NCBI RefSeq assembly: GCF_001718315.1
Contig: NZ_CP013363.1
Location: forward strand, 2,294,001-2,358,000
Direction: 5' to 3'
DNA from: Burkholderia diffusa
Lineage (GTDB): Bacteria; Pseudomonadota; Gammaproteobacteria; Burkholderiales; Burkholderiaceae
DNA: 64,000 nucleotides
This document shows positions 27,801 through 36,401 of this stretch, piece by piece. Position 1 is the first letter of the stretch, and each line of letters starts with the position of its first letter. Position numbers and translations under genes: made by a program. The notes beneath the pieces were generated by a model. The model was not told the origin of the DNA and made no database searches. It saw only the letters and a list, made by a program, of their open reading frames with translations.

Positions 27801-27866
27801 GAACAACAGGATCTGCTGATGGGTGCGAAAACGGCTGAGCAGGTTGAGCGACGGGGTCACACGCAT
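24816..27866 (-). CDS. Unorthodox hybrid sensor kinase (HisKA-HATPase-REC-Hpt) of the pilus island
   Basis: 1016 residues. Membrane helix near 20-45, a periplasmic sensor region of about 310 residues, and a second helix near 350-375. A PAS-like region follows, then HisKA with [13 protein letters not shown] (His near 534) and HATPase boxes [12 protein letters not shown] and [10 protein letters not shown]. The receiver has its Asp near 825 in [11 protein letters not shown] and the Hpt domain its His near 949 in [11 protein letters not shown]. This is the RcsC/BarA/EvgS type of phosphorelay kinase. It lies upstream of, and in line with, the alternative pilus operon and divergent from two RcsB-like regulators, its likely partners. 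The last ~90 codons are duplicated at 15770-16045. The signal is unknown. Confidence 0.93.
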   Translation of the reverse strand: MRVTPSLNLLSRFRTHQQILLFSGAGVLTFFILLTFALSLTGALRSYLGDERQTFSRDQALVLDRVYVSAVRVRLAAVQGETAWEASGLADPEMRRRFDAHGGQMVFPSTADVNLPLLLRLPGAPRSPDDELRRILMYAKGPAGFSRHQMKSQSEAQYMSWQAMGYVVFPSMSVVGISPLPQLSDPRVARAIADRARLARYYLAGLDNFDQWAVPRESARELRWLPPEPDPVTGQTYYRVAAGMFEGSRPFGVVVGQYMPERLIESLVPGSFAGTYMIVDARGVPVVSTSAPPLGSATIRQVLAEQRANASSSQLTERYADGAMTISMPLARSGWSLVYVLPRHVIVNTVARRIAGTASATALALVLLWTFVLLFNRKVVAPLFERSERVFDSEHLSRTLIETAPVGLALVNVSDNTVLLESAHMQALEARVGARDGTLIGDVLKRHAPAVFLEQRGSQAATADIQLSLPGDDGGMIDLAAKLTPAHYQGRPVVVAAFSDVTAERRLARQLTAAKHAADSANAAKTAFLAAMSHEIRTPLNAILGHLELLERLPQAAPVAARVRTVASSSRALLDVLNDILDFSKVEAGEMSFESIRFDLARLISEAVAMLMPLAQRKGLALTWSIDPALPSHYVGDPGRIRQIVVNLVGNAIKFTDDGHVSIDVRAGGGELSASPVVIDVTDTGIGIAADRQVHIFDAFDQADVSITRRFGGTGLGLALCKRIAESMGGAIAVDSEVGRGSTFTVTVPISPDDETALDVEMDVDTPDDDADLRGIHVLVAEDHEVNRELIRDQLDALGYTYDIVENGLVALRYFNERHYDLVLTDLAMPAMDGYTLATCLRAQGARTPIIAITADVTAANTRRAQEAGISGVLLKPMSLASIDAVARKHLKLAADPHAAAAIVAAAERSIVLSPSLVAALDQRTEESLLAIDEAMAHGDWETVGSRVHSIKGAFAMIHEQAVVDACVRLEDVIRHAPDVDGGEASDALAGVRTSVTSVLERIVTDQESHQAGASD

Positions 27867-28096
27867 GGTGGGCCTTGACGTAAGCGAGTTCGGGAACAGT
27901 ATCGAGCTTCAGTATCGCGACCGCGACGCACACCGGCACGCAAGCGACGATGCGCGTTCACCGGCGCGCGGCTCACTGCCGGCCAAACAAGACGAGTATG
28001 ATCCATACTTCGCTCCCTTCGGGATGCCGGCGCCGGGGCCGCCGCATCGTCGAATGGCGAGCGACCACAATATCCGGGGCGGCAATCGCGAACAAC

Positions 28097-28765
28097 ATGA
28101 ACCAGTTTTCGATACGAGTGGTTATCGCGGACGATCATCCGACGGTGCTGGGTGGGCTCGTCCACACGCTGGAGCCGATTAGCACCGTCAAGGTCGTCGC
28201 GACGTGCGGGAACGCGACCGAACTCATCAAGACACTCGAGCGGCAGCCCTGCGACATAATCGTCTCCGACTATGCGATGCCGGGCGGCGAATACGCCGAC
28301 GGTCTCGCGCTCTTCGAGTACCTGCAGCGGCATTATCCGGACATTGGCCTCATTGCGTTGACGGTAATGGACAGCCCCGTCGTGATCCGCTCGCTGATGT
28401 CGATCGGCATTTCGTCGATCCTGAGCAAATCCGATGCGACCGGCCATATCGTCACCGCGATTCATGCACGTTATGCGGGCGGTGCGTATTTATCGCCGAT
28501 CATCGAAGCGATCGTCAAGCAGGCGGAGATCGATTCGCCGGGCGCCGCACAACCGCTGTCGCCACGCGAACACGAAGTGGTCCGGCTGTTCGCATCCGGC
28601 CTGTCGACGACCGAAATCAGCAAGCGCCTGAACCGCAGCAAGCAAACGGTGAGCACGCAGAAGGCGGCGGCAATGCGCAAGCTCGGCGTCGCGAACGACG
28701 TGGAATTGATCCGCTACGCGATCGACGCGAAACTGATTCCCGCCTCCCCTCGCAACACAGAATGA
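28097..28765 (+). CDS. RcsB-like response regulator (NarL/FixJ type), first copy
   Basis: 222 residues from ATG 28097. The receiver starts IRVVIADDHPTVLGGL, and the phospho-acceptor Asp is near 58 in VSDYAMPGGEYADGLAL, strikingly like RcsB. The C-terminal LuxR-type helix-turn-helix reads LSPREHEVVRLFASGLSTTEISKRLNRSKQTVSTQK. It is divergent from the hybrid kinase gene with a 230-bp gap. It probably receives phosphate from that kinase's Hpt domain and controls one or both pilus operons; RcsB also acts on the ecp operon in E. coli. It is clearly paralogous to the next gene. Confidence 0.9.
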   Translation: MNQFSIRVVIADDHPTVLGGLVHTLEPISTVKVVATCGNATELIKTLERQPCDIIVSDYAMPGGEYADGLALFEYLQRHYPDIGLIALTVMDSPVVIRSLMSIGISSILSKSDATGHIVTAIHARYAGGAYLSPIIEAIVKQAEIDSPGAAQPLSPREHEVVRLFASGLSTTEISKRLNRSKQTVSTQKAAAMRKLGVANDVELIRYAIDAKLIPASPRNTE

Positions 28766-29345
28766 GTCCGGCCGCGTAACGGCGGGGCAACGCCCCCCGC
28801 GCACGCCCGGCGCCCTGCTTGCGGGTCGGAAAATTCAGAAGACAAGAAGACATCTTGTCTCAGCTCGGCCGAGCGTTGCGTGACCACATTCCCTCAAGCA
28901 TCTGCACATCCGGCTCGAACGCCTCGCGGCCATACGCGAGGCGCTCGTGAAAATCGGCGCTTGCATCGTCGATTGGCCGCGCCTTGAAAACGCGTTCAGC
29001 CACGGCATCCTGAGCAGCCGAGCCATTGTCCGATCGAGATTTCGTACATGTACGACGTCATCTTCCCCTACGTCGATCACGCATACGATACCGGCCACAC
29101 CGCAATCTCACTAGACTTTCCAGTGCCCTTTCCCGACGCGCATCTTCATCGGATGGCGAGCGAGTTCGCAACGAGCGATCGCGCTCGCCATCCCGGATCG
29201 ATGACGATCCGGCACCGGCCGACAAGGTCCCGCGCCGCCGTTTGACGCGCGGCGAACCGGTCGGACGCGCAGCGACGTCTTCGGCGTTCGATCGCCATGG
29301 TTTGGGAAACGCCCTTTGCCCAGTCGTTCACCGGATAACCCTCGA
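28766..29345. other. 580-bp gap between the two response-regulator genes, with an inverted repeat
   Basis: No credible gene is seen. The notable element is a perfect inverted repeat AGACAAGA (28840-28847) / TCTTGTCT (28853-28860) with a 5-nt spacer, 75 bp after the first regulator gene. It could be a transcription end signal without a U-run or a binding site. The rest should contain the promoter of the second regulator gene, which I could not place. Confidence 0.4.
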
Positions 29346-29996
29346 ATGAAGAAATTCGCCATACGCGTCGTGATTGCCGACGACCATCCCGCCGTGCTAT
29401 TCGGTTTGCAACAGATCCTCGAAACCGTCGACACGTTTCGGCTTGTCGGCGTCTGCCAGAACTCGACGGAACTGATCTCGACGCTGCGACGCACACCGTG
29501 CGACGTCGTGCTGTCCGACTATACGATGCCGCCTGGCGAATACGGCGACGGGCTGGCCCTGTTCGGCTACCTGCAGCGGCATTTCCCCGACGTCGGGCTG
29601 GTCGTGTTCACGATGATGTCCAATCCCGTGGTGATCCGTTCGCTCATTACGCAAGGCGTGTCATCGGTACTGAGCAAGGCGGATCCGATCGGGCACATCA
29701 TCACGGCGATTCACGCGAGCTACGCAAGCGGCAAGTACACGTCGCCGAGCATCAGCGCCCTCCTTGCCAACGCGCAACTCAGCGCGCCCGGTCCGATGCA
29801 CGATCTTTCTCCGCGCGAGGCAGAGGTGTTGCGGCTTCTGGTCTCCGGACAGTCCGTCGCCGACATCGCGAGGCACTTGAGGCGCAGCAAGCAGACGGTC
29901 AGCACGCAGAAACGCAGCGTGATGCGCAAGTTCGGCGCGGCGACCGACATGGAACTGATCAAGTTCGCATTGGAAGCCACCGATCAGCGTAAGTGA
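29346..29996 (+). CDS. RcsB-like response regulator, second copy
   Basis: 216 residues from ATG 29346. The receiver starts IRVVIADDHPAVLFGL, with the phospho-acceptor Asp near 58 in LSDYTMPPGEYGDGLAL. The DNA-binding domain is LSPREAEVLRLLVSGQSVADIARHLRRSKQTVSTQK. It resembles the first copy along its whole length but differs in the DNA-recognition region, so the two may bind different or half-overlapping sites or form heterodimers. It is the last gene of the pilus island. Confidence 0.9.
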   Translation: MKKFAIRVVIADDHPAVLFGLQQILETVDTFRLVGVCQNSTELISTLRRTPCDVVLSDYTMPPGEYGDGLALFGYLQRHFPDVGLVVFTMMSNPVVIRSLITQGVSSVLSKADPIGHIITAIHASYASGKYTSPSISALLANAQLSAPGPMHDLSPREAEVLRLLVSGQSVADIARHLRRSKQTVSTQKRSVMRKFGAATDMELIKFALEATDQRK

Positions 29997-30389
29997 GACG
30001 CTGCAAATAGGCGACTCACATGCATCACCGATGAGTCGGCTTCGCAATGGAACCTCAACCGCCGAAGCCGACACATTCCGGGACGCGCCGCTCTGCCACG
30101 TTTGACGTTTCACCGCCCAACCGTCGGGTGCAAATCGACCAGCCGGGCGACCTTACATCGGCGTTCCGCCGCGCAACCAACCGGCCGTTTTCTCTTTGAA
30201 ATCGGCGCCTTATGCCGTAATACCCCGAACGTTTCACGAATCCCGCCGCCTCCCACCGCTTCTCCCATGGGCGTTTCGCCGTGTTGCTATCAATAAAATT
30301 GATCGTGACGATGAAAATTATGCGTTTTCCTTGCAGCTTGCCGTGAGGCATAGTTGCGACGTGATGACGCACCCATTGAGTTTTCAGTC
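29997..30389. other. 393-bp gap at the right edge of the pilus island
   Basis: No gene, repeat or RNA is seen. The part from about 30285 to 30345 is clearly more AT-rich than the surroundings and is the likely promoter area of the downstream hydrolase gene. Confidence 0.4.
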
Positions 30390-31241
30390 ATGAACATGCG
30401 AATCGAGCCGTCGGTGCTCGCGAACCCCGACCTGCAATTTGCGACGCTGTCGTCAGGCATCAGCCTGCCGTATGTCGAGCGGGGCAGCGGCGCGCCGATG
30501 GTGTTCGTGCACGGATCGTTGTGCGACTACCGCTACTGGGAACCGCAACTCGCGTCGCTGTCGGCGCACTACCGCTGCATCGCGCCGAGCTTGAGCCACT
30601 ACTGGCCGGCCGTCGAAGCCGGGATCCAGGACGAATTCAGCTGGCAGAACCACGTCGACGAGCTCGCCGAATTCATCGATGCACTCGATCTTGGCCCCGT
30701 GCATCTCGTCGGCCACTCGCGGGGCGGCAGCGTCGCGTTCAACGTCGCCCGTCAGCATCCGCAGCTCGTCGACACGCTGACGCTCGCGGATCCGGGCGGT
30801 CCGCTGCAACAGCCGGGCGTGCGCGAAGCCGCGCTGCCGGCCGCCGCGATCGCACTGCGCACGAAGGCCGTGACCCTGATCGGGCAAGGCGAAGTGGAAG
30901 CCGGCCTGGAGATGTTCGTCGATTCGGTCAGCCTGCCCGGCGCCTGGAAGAAGAGCACGTCGCGCTTTCGCACGATGGCGATCGACAACGCGAGCACGCT
31001 GCCGAAGCAGCTTCAGGATCCGCTGCCCGCGTATTCGCAGCACACGGCGTCGGATATCGCATGCCGCACGCTGCTGATCGACGGCCAGCGCAGCCCGAAG
31101 ATGTTCCGCAACAACGTCGAAACGCTGTCGCAGTGGATCGGCGACGTGCACCGGCAGACCGTCGCCGGTGCATCGCACGGGATGAACGCGGCCAATCCGG
31201 CTGCATTCAACGGCTACGTCCACGAGTTCATCTCGACCTGA
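30390..31241 (+). CDS. Alpha/beta hydrolase
   Basis: 283 residues from ATG 30390; a second ATG lies two codons later. The alpha/beta hydrolase features are MVFVHGSLCDYRYWEPQ (oxyanion HG), the nucleophile elbow GHSRGG with Ser near 110, and a C-terminal catalytic His in GASHGMN. There is no signal peptide. The family covers esterases, dehalogenases and C-C hydrolases, and nothing here fixes the substrate. It stands alone on the plus strand and ends about 220 bp before the convergent isomerase-like gene. Confidence 0.85.
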   Translation: MNMRIEPSVLANPDLQFATLSSGISLPYVERGSGAPMVFVHGSLCDYRYWEPQLASLSAHYRCIAPSLSHYWPAVEAGIQDEFSWQNHVDELAEFIDALDLGPVHLVGHSRGGSVAFNVARQHPQLVDTLTLADPGGPLQQPGVREAALPAAAIALRTKAVTLIGQGEVEAGLEMFVDSVSLPGAWKKSTSRFRTMAIDNASTLPKQLQDPLPAYSQHTASDIACRTLLIDGQRSPKMFRNNVETLSQWIGDVHRQTVAGASHGMNAANPAAFNGYVHEFIST

Positions 31242-31465
31242 TCACGATGTGATTTCGTCAAGCGTGCGTCGCCGCGAATGCGGAGAGGTGCGGTGACGAA
31301 CAGACGGCGCACGCCGGCCGTTTTGCATTCGTAGCACCAGATCCCCATTTCGTTTCATATGCGGTCCGCGCCTGCCGATAACCATCCGGACGCCTGCCCG
31401 TTTGGCGCTTGCATCGCGGAGCCCTCAGGCGAAACCGCATCGGGAAGAACACGATCAGTCGTGCG

Positions 31466-32548
31466 TCACAAGCGCGTGTCGAACACACGCTGCGCGAGTT
31501 CCCGCAACTCGCTGAGAACCGAGCGCACATATACGATCTGGTCGATCGCCCAGCGTTCCTCCCCGTCCATCATCTGCTCGACAGTGAAACCGGCCGGCAG
31601 CGGCGTATCGCTCATCTCGCGATAGGGAATGAACGGGTCGACCTCTTCATCGCGCATCCGGAACGCTGGCGCGGGGTAGTGGTTTTCCTGTTCGAGAATG
31701 AACGCGGTCACCTGCGGCGCATCCTCACCCAGCATCAGCAATTCGAACAGCATGCGCGCGCCTGGCAACTCGTCGTCGGCACTGCCCTGCAGCACGCCGT
31801 AATGACCGAATCCGCCAACTTCAGGCACGACACGCACGCCTTTCATGTGTACTTGGCGAATGTGCGGCGCCAGGTTCCGCAATGCACTCAGCGGCTGCTC
31901 GCATGCGTTGATCATGTTGCCGAAGTCGAACAGCGCATTGATGCGGGGATGGTTTACGCGGCGCAGCAGTGCGGCGATTTCCGCGCTCTTCAGTTCTTCG
32001 TGCTGTTCGAAGTCGACGTGGAGGTCGAAACGTTCGGCCAGTTGCGCGACATAGCGCAGATCCGCCTCGATTTTCGTCATGACCGAGGACAGCCGGCCCT
32101 CATAGCGCGAATAGACCCGCAGATCGTGCACGCCCATCACCTCCGCGATACGTGCCGCCTCGTCCACATCGGCGCGAGCGGTGCTGCTCAGTTCCAGATG
32201 GAGCGCCAGGCCCAGCGTTTGCGCTCGCTCGGCGACCGCACGCAAACCATCGTCCGGCATTCGGGCGAGACTGTTGACGTCGCCGTCGAGGACATGAATG
32301 CACATGCCGTCCAGCTCGTGACGCCACGCGAAATCGAGCAGATCGATCGGCCGATAGCGACCATGCGTCAGATTGGTCAGCAACGGGTATGCGTGGCCGA
32401 ACAATCGCACCTTGTCGAGCCGGTCAAGCAGTTTCTGGGCGAGCGCCCGCGTAAGAGCGGGCACTGGCCATTGCGACGGGTCGGGCACGTTGTGGTTCAA
32501 CAGCGCATCGAACCGGTCATGAAGGGGATGCAACGATGACATGCTCAT
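31466..32548 (-). CDS. TIM-barrel sugar-phosphate isomerase/epimerase-like protein
   Basis: 360 residues with the xylose-isomerase-like TIM-barrel pattern (AP endonuclease 2 superfamily). Candidate metal ligands are the Glu in LHLELSS, His/Glu in DFEQHEEL, Asp in NALFDFGNM, His in QVHMKGV and a late Glu in FILEQENH. ATG 32548 or the ATG two codons later can serve as start. It follows the GntR-type regulator gene by 48 nt and is probably co-transcribed with it. The substrate is probably a sugar or polyol handled by the divergent transporter operon; this is inferred from position. Confidence 0.82.
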   Translation of the reverse strand: MSMSSLHPLHDRFDALLNHNVPDPSQWPVPALTRALAQKLLDRLDKVRLFGHAYPLLTNLTHGRYRPIDLLDFAWRHELDGMCIHVLDGDVNSLARMPDDGLRAVAERAQTLGLALHLELSSTARADVDEAARIAEVMGVHDLRVYSRYEGRLSSVMTKIEADLRYVAQLAERFDLHVDFEQHEELKSAEIAALLRRVNHPRINALFDFGNMINACEQPLSALRNLAPHIRQVHMKGVRVVPEVGGFGHYGVLQGSADDELPGARMLFELLMLGEDAPQVTAFILEQENHYPAPAFRMRDEEVDPFIPYREMSDTPLPAGFTVEQMMDGEERWAIDQIVYVRSVLSELRELAQRVFDTRL

Positions 32549-32596
32549 TTTCTTGATGAAGGGACGTAAGTGATGGGCGACGGATCGGGCCGGCGT

Positions 32597-33343
32597 TCAT
32601 GCAGTATCCTCACCACCCCACGGCTGGTCCGCCTGGCTGTCGACAGAAATGCGAACCGCGTCGTGGCGCCAGTATTCGTGGTCGCAGTCAACCAGCATGC
32701 CGTGCTGGTCGAAATTGACCCGCGTGATCATCAGGATCGGACTGCCGGGCGTGACGTTCAACTGCTGGGCGACGTCACCGCGCGCGGCCGATGGATAGAT
32801 CTCGAATCGCGAGCGGGAAAAGTGCAGGCCGTAGCACTGTTCATAAGTCTGCGTCAGCGATTTCGAAAAATCGTGCTCGAGAATGCCGGGAAAGCGCTCC
32901 GGCTTGAGGAAATGCTCGACGTACGACACTCTGCGACCGTCCAGATAGCGTAAGCGGCGTATCTGGTACAAGCGCGTGAGCGGCGCAAGCGCCATTTCCT
33001 TGCACAGGAGCGCGTTCGCGACGACGTGCCCGATACCGACGACCTTCGTCTCCACCTGACGCTTCTGCATCGTGACCATGCGCTGAAAATACGTGCGGTA
33101 GAGCGGGTTGTAGTTCAGTCGCGGATAGGCGACGAACCAGCCACGCCGTTCTTCCCGGTAGATCAGGCCTTCGGCCTCGAGCGCCAGCAGCGCGTCCTTG
33201 AGCGTGATGCGGGTCGTGCCGAACAGTTCGCAGAGTTCACGTTCGGACGGCAGCTTCGCACCGGGAGCAAGCAGGCCGCTGTCGATCTGGCCGGTAAGCG
33301 CTTGCCGGATTTGCATGATCTGGGTTGGAGGGCGGTCGTTCAT
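32597..33343 (-). CDS. GntR-family repressor with UTRA ligand domain (HutC/PhnF subfamily)
   Basis: 248 residues. The N-terminal winged helix reads GLLAPGAKLPSERELCELFGTTRITLKDALLALEAEGLIYREERRG, a classic GntR DNA-binding domain. Residues from about 95 form a UTRA domain (YVEHFLKPERFPGILEHDF, ... GSPILMITRVNFDQHGMLV). UTRA proteins are usually repressors released by the substrate or a phosphorylated form of it. The gene is divergent from the ABC transporter operon. A GACTAGTC palindrome lies 6 bp upstream of its own start and another just before the transporter operon, suggesting it represses both directions. Confidence 0.9.
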   Translation of the reverse strand: MNDRPPTQIMQIRQALTGQIDSGLLAPGAKLPSERELCELFGTTRITLKDALLALEAEGLIYREERRGWFVAYPRLNYNPLYRTYFQRMVTMQKRQVETKVVGIGHVVANALLCKEMALAPLTRLYQIRRLRYLDGRRVSYVEHFLKPERFPGILEHDFSKSLTQTYEQCYGLHFSRSRFEIYPSAARGDVAQQLNVTPGSPILMITRVNFDQHGMLVDCDHEYWRHDAVRISVDSQADQPWGGEDTA

Positions 33344-33347
33344 GCGA

Positions 33348-33358
33348 TGACTAGTCCA
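33348..33358. promoter_or_regulatory. Predicted operator for the GntR/UTRA repressor (own gene)
   Basis: TGACTAGTCCA with the palindromic core GACTAGTC (33349-33356), lying 5 bp before the regulator's start codon. The same 11-mer recurs at 33544-33554 in front of the divergent operon. The position suggests autorepression. Confidence 0.5.
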
Positions 33359-33543
33359 ATTGTGCTGTTTCTCGGATGCCGCCTTTTTGCCAAAGCTTGA
33401 TGACGGCTTTATGACATCACGATGATCAGCAGTGCAGCGTATTGACGGCTCATTTCACGATGTCCCTTCGAGACTCTGAATAAATTGCAAGCACCGAGAC
33501 GTAAAACTGACATATTCGGCGTCTAATATTCGCGCTGTTTTTT

Positions 33544-33554
33544 TGACTAGTCCA
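33544..33554. promoter_or_regulatory. Predicted operator for the GntR/UTRA repressor (transporter operon)
   Basis: Second exact copy of TGACTAGTCCA (core 33545-33552), 13 bp before the start codon of the binding-protein gene and next to the ribosome-binding site. Binding here would block transcription or early elongation of the operon. Confidence 0.5.
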
Positions 33555-33567
33555 GAGGACGACCACC

Positions 33568-34617
33568 ATGCGCACCCTGATCGCCGGTTGCATCGCCGGC
33601 GCCCTGAGCCTGACCATCTCCGCCGCATTCGCGCAAAATATCGACGGCCTCATCGGCGCCGCGAAAAAAGAAGGCGCGGTCAACAGCCTCGGCATGCCGG
33701 CCGACTGGGCCAACTGGCAGGACACGTGGACCCAGCTTTCACGGAAATACGGGCTAAAGCACCAGGACACCGACCTGAGCTCCGCCGAGGAGATCGCAAA
33801 GTTCGACGCCGAGAAGACCAATGCGAGCGGCGACATCGGCGACGTCGGCTATACGTTCGCGCCGATCGCCGTGAAAAAGGGCGTGACCCAGCCGTACAAG
33901 CCGACCACCTGGAACCAGATTCCAGCGTGGGCAAAAGACAACGACGGCCAATGGGCAGTGTCGTACACCGGCACGATCGCCTTCATCGTCAACAACAAGC
34001 TGGTGAAGAATCCGCCGAAGACATGGGCCGATCTGCTGAAGGGCAAATACAAGGTCGCGCTCGGTGACGTCGGCACGTCGGCGCGCGCGAGCAGTGCGGT
34101 GCTTGCCGCCGCCTATGCACTCGGCGGCAACGAGAAGAACCTGAAGCCGGCGCTCGACCTGTTCGCTGAGCTCGCGAAGCAGGGGCGGCTGACCCTGAAC
34201 GACCCGAACATCGCGAATCTCGAAAAAGGTGAGGTAGAGGTCGGCATTCAGTGGGATTTCAACGCACTCGCGTATCGTGACAAGATCGACTCGTCGCGTT
34301 TCGACGTGCTGATCCCGCAGGACGGTTCGCTGACTTACGGTTACTCGACGATCATCAACAAGTATGCAAAGCACCCGAACGCGGCGATGCTGGCACGTGA
34401 ATACATTCTGAGCGACGCCGGCCAGGTCAACCTGGCGCGCGGCTATGCGCGTCCGATCCGCGCCGACGTGAAGATTCCGCAGGACGTCGTCGCGAAACTG
34501 CTGCCGGCGTCGCAGTATCGCGTCGCAAAGCCCATCGGCGACATCGCTGCCTGGGAAGTCGCGCAGAAGCAATTGCCGCGCGCATGGCAGGAGCAGGTGA
34601 TCGTCAACATGCAGTGA
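33568..34617 (+). CDS. ABC transporter substrate-binding protein (ferric/polyamine/phosphonate-type fold)
   Basis: 349 residues with a signal peptide (LIAGCIAGALSLTISAAFA) and no lipobox. The mature protein has the pattern of class-II binding proteins of the Fe3+/putrescine/2-aminoethylphosphonate type: IDGLIGAAKKEGAVNSLGMP, then SYTGTIAFIVNNKLVKNPPKTWADLL, and a C-terminal helix pattern AMLAREYILSDAGQ. It heads an operon with two permeases, an ATPase and a HAD phosphatase. The HutC/PhnF-type repressor nearby would fit a phosphonate- or phosphate-ester-type solute, but that is a guess. A stable double hairpin follows the gene. Confidence 0.88.
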   Translation: MRTLIAGCIAGALSLTISAAFAQNIDGLIGAAKKEGAVNSLGMPADWANWQDTWTQLSRKYGLKHQDTDLSSAEEIAKFDAEKTNASGDIGDVGYTFAPIAVKKGVTQPYKPTTWNQIPAWAKDNDGQWAVSYTGTIAFIVNNKLVKNPPKTWADLLKGKYKVALGDVGTSARASSAVLAAAYALGGNEKNLKPALDLFAELAKQGRLTLNDPNIANLEKGEVEVGIQWDFNALAYRDKIDSSRFDVLIPQDGSLTYGYSTIINKYAKHPNAAMLAREYILSDAGQVNLARGYARPIRADVKIPQDVVAKLLPASQYRVAKPIGDIAAWEVAQKQLPRAWQEQVIVNMQ

Positions 34618-34626
34618 GGCTGCGTC

Positions 34627-34697
34627 GCGCAACCCCGGGGTTCCGCAGGAATGCGGCAACCCCCGTTGCGCAAGCAGCCCGTGCCCGCACGGGCTGC
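34627..34697 (+). promoter_or_regulatory. Double hairpin between binding-protein and permease genes
   Basis: The first structure has an outer stem GCGCAAC (34627-34633) / GTTGCGC (34665-34671) enclosing GGGGTTCCGCA / TGCGG-C-AACCCC. The second is GCAGCCCGTGC (34674-34684) / GCACGGGCTGC (34687-34697). No U-run follows. Such elements often stabilise the upstream mRNA so that the binding protein is made in excess over the membrane subunits. Confidence 0.5.
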
Positions 34698-34723
34698 CGC
34701 AAGCCCTGCGGAGCCTCAATCCA

Positions 34724-35620
34724 ATGAATACTTCCGTCCCCCCGCCGCTGCCGCTTCCGATGGCGACCAGCATCGCGTCCGCCCCCAAGCGTCTTGCGCT
34801 TCACTGGCGCTCGGCGCTGCTGCTCGTACCGATGCTTGCACTGTTGACGCTGTTTTGCCTCGCGCCGATGGGCTGGGTGCTCGCGCACAGTGTCGCGGGC
34901 GAACACGGCCTGTCGTTCGAGAACTTCAGCGCGATCGCCGGCTCGCCGTTCTATCGCCAGGCCTTCGGCAACAGTCTGATCGTTTCGCTCCATTCGAGCG
35001 TGCTGGCGCTGCTGATCACGCTGCCCGGTGCGGTTTCCCTGCGCCGCGTAGGCGGGCGCTTCCGTAACGCCGTGATCGCACTGACCAACATGACCGGCAA
35101 TCTGTCCGGCGTGCCGCTCGCATTCGCTTTCGTTATCCTGATCGGCACCAACGGCACGCTCACGCTGATGCTGCGCGAATGGGGCTGGCTGCAGGATTTC
35201 CGTCTGTATTCGCGCGACGGGCTGATCCTGCTGTACACGTACTTCCAGTTGCCGCTCGGTTTGCTGCTGCTCTATCCGGCGCTCGACGCGCTCGACGACC
35301 ACTGGCAGGATGCAGCGGCACTGCTCGGCGCGGGCCATTGCGCGTACTGGCGTCATGTCGCGCTACCGGTGCTGGCACCGGCGCTGCTCGGCACATTCAT
35401 CCTGCTGCTCGCGAACGCGATGGGCGCCTATGCGACTGCGTTCGCGCTGACGTCGGGCAACTTCAACCTCGTGACCGTGCGGATCGCAAGTCTCGTATCC
35501 GGCAACATCGATCTGCAGCCGGGCCTGGCCGCCGCGATGTCGGTGATGCTCGTCGGACTGCTCGCGCTCGTCGCCGCTGTCAACCAGTGGCTGCTGAAGA
35601 GGAGCTACCATGCGCGCTGA
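34724..35620 (+). CDS. ABC transporter permease, first subunit
   Basis: 298 residues with six predicted membrane helices. The EAA-type motif contacting the ATPase is DAAALLGAGHCAYWRHVALPVLAPALLG near residues 188-215. It is the upstream permease of the pair, as in Fe3+/putrescine/phosphonate-type importers. It overlaps the next permease gene by 11 nt, indicating translational coupling. Confidence 0.88.
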   Translation: MNTSVPPPLPLPMATSIASAPKRLALHWRSALLLVPMLALLTLFCLAPMGWVLAHSVAGEHGLSFENFSAIAGSPFYRQAFGNSLIVSLHSSVLALLITLPGAVSLRRVGGRFRNAVIALTNMTGNLSGVPLAFAFVILIGTNGTLTLMLREWGWLQDFRLYSRDGLILLYTYFQLPLGLLLLYPALDALDDHWQDAAALLGAGHCAYWRHVALPVLAPALLGTFILLLANAMGAYATAFALTSGNFNLVTVRIASLVSGNIDLQPGLAAAMSVMLVGLLALVAAVNQWLLKRSYHAR

Positions 35621-36389
35621 CCGTTTCCATCGCGGGGTCGTCGGGTTGCTGAGCGTGCTGCTCGTCGCGCCCGTCGTCGCAACGCTGCTCTACTCGCTCT
35701 CGCGGCACTGGGAGGCGACGATCCTGCCCGAAGGGCTGACGTTCGACTGGTACGCGCGGCTCTGGCACGACACCCGATTTCTCATCGCGTTCGGACATTC
35801 GCTGCTGCTGTGCGTCGGCACGCTGCTGCTCGCGACACTCACGATCGTGCCGGCCGCATTCGTCGTCTGCTACCGCTTTCCACGGCTCGACCGCTGGATG
35901 AACGTGCTGATCCTGATTCCGTTCTCGATGCCCCCGGTGGTCGCATCCGTCGGATTGCTGCAGTTGTTCGCCGACGGGCCGCTGCCGCTCGTCGGCACGC
36001 CGTGGATCCTGCTCGGCAGCTATTTCACCATCGTATTGCCGTTTGTCTATCGCGCACTGGCCGACAGCCTGCGCTCGCTCGATGTGACAAGCCTGATGGA
36101 CGCCGCCTACCTGCTGGGCGCCGATACACCACAAGCGTTCGTCCGTGTGATCCTGCCGAATCTGCGCAAAGGCCTGACAGCGTCGCTGTTGTTGTCCTTC
36201 TCCCTCCTGCTCGGCGAATTCGTGTTTGCGAACATGCTCGCCGGCGCGCGCTACGAGACGCTGCAGGTTTATCTGTACGGCCTCAACGCCGGCAGCGGCC
36301 ATCTGACCAGCGCGCTCGTGATGAGCTACTTTCTCTCTACCCTCGTGCTGACCGGGTTCGCGACCCGGCTCGGCCATTCAAGCAAATAA
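35610..36389 (+). CDS. ABC transporter permease, second subunit
   Basis: 259 residues with six predicted membrane helices. The EAA-type loop is DAAYLLGADTPQAFVRVILPNLRKG near residues 165-190. It forms the membrane channel with the preceding permease. It ends 12 nt before the ATPase gene. Confidence 0.88.
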   Translation: MRADRFHRGVVGLLSVLLVAPVVATLLYSLSRHWEATILPEGLTFDWYARLWHDTRFLIAFGHSLLLCVGTLLLATLTIVPAAFVVCYRFPRLDRWMNVLILIPFSMPPVVASVGLLQLFADGPLPLVGTPWILLGSYFTIVLPFVYRALADSLRSLDVTSLMDAAYLLGADTPQAFVRVILPNLRKGLTASLLLSFSLLLGEFVFANMLAGARYETLQVYLYGLNAGSGHLTSALVMSYFLSTLVLTGFATRLGHSSK

Positions 36390-36401
36390 AGAGGCTGCGC
36401 C

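Noticed and set aside
9011-29996. Prophage or insertion sequence carrying the pilus island
   Set aside because: No integrase, transposase, tRNA border or terminal inverted repeat was seen. The island is defined only by content and composition.
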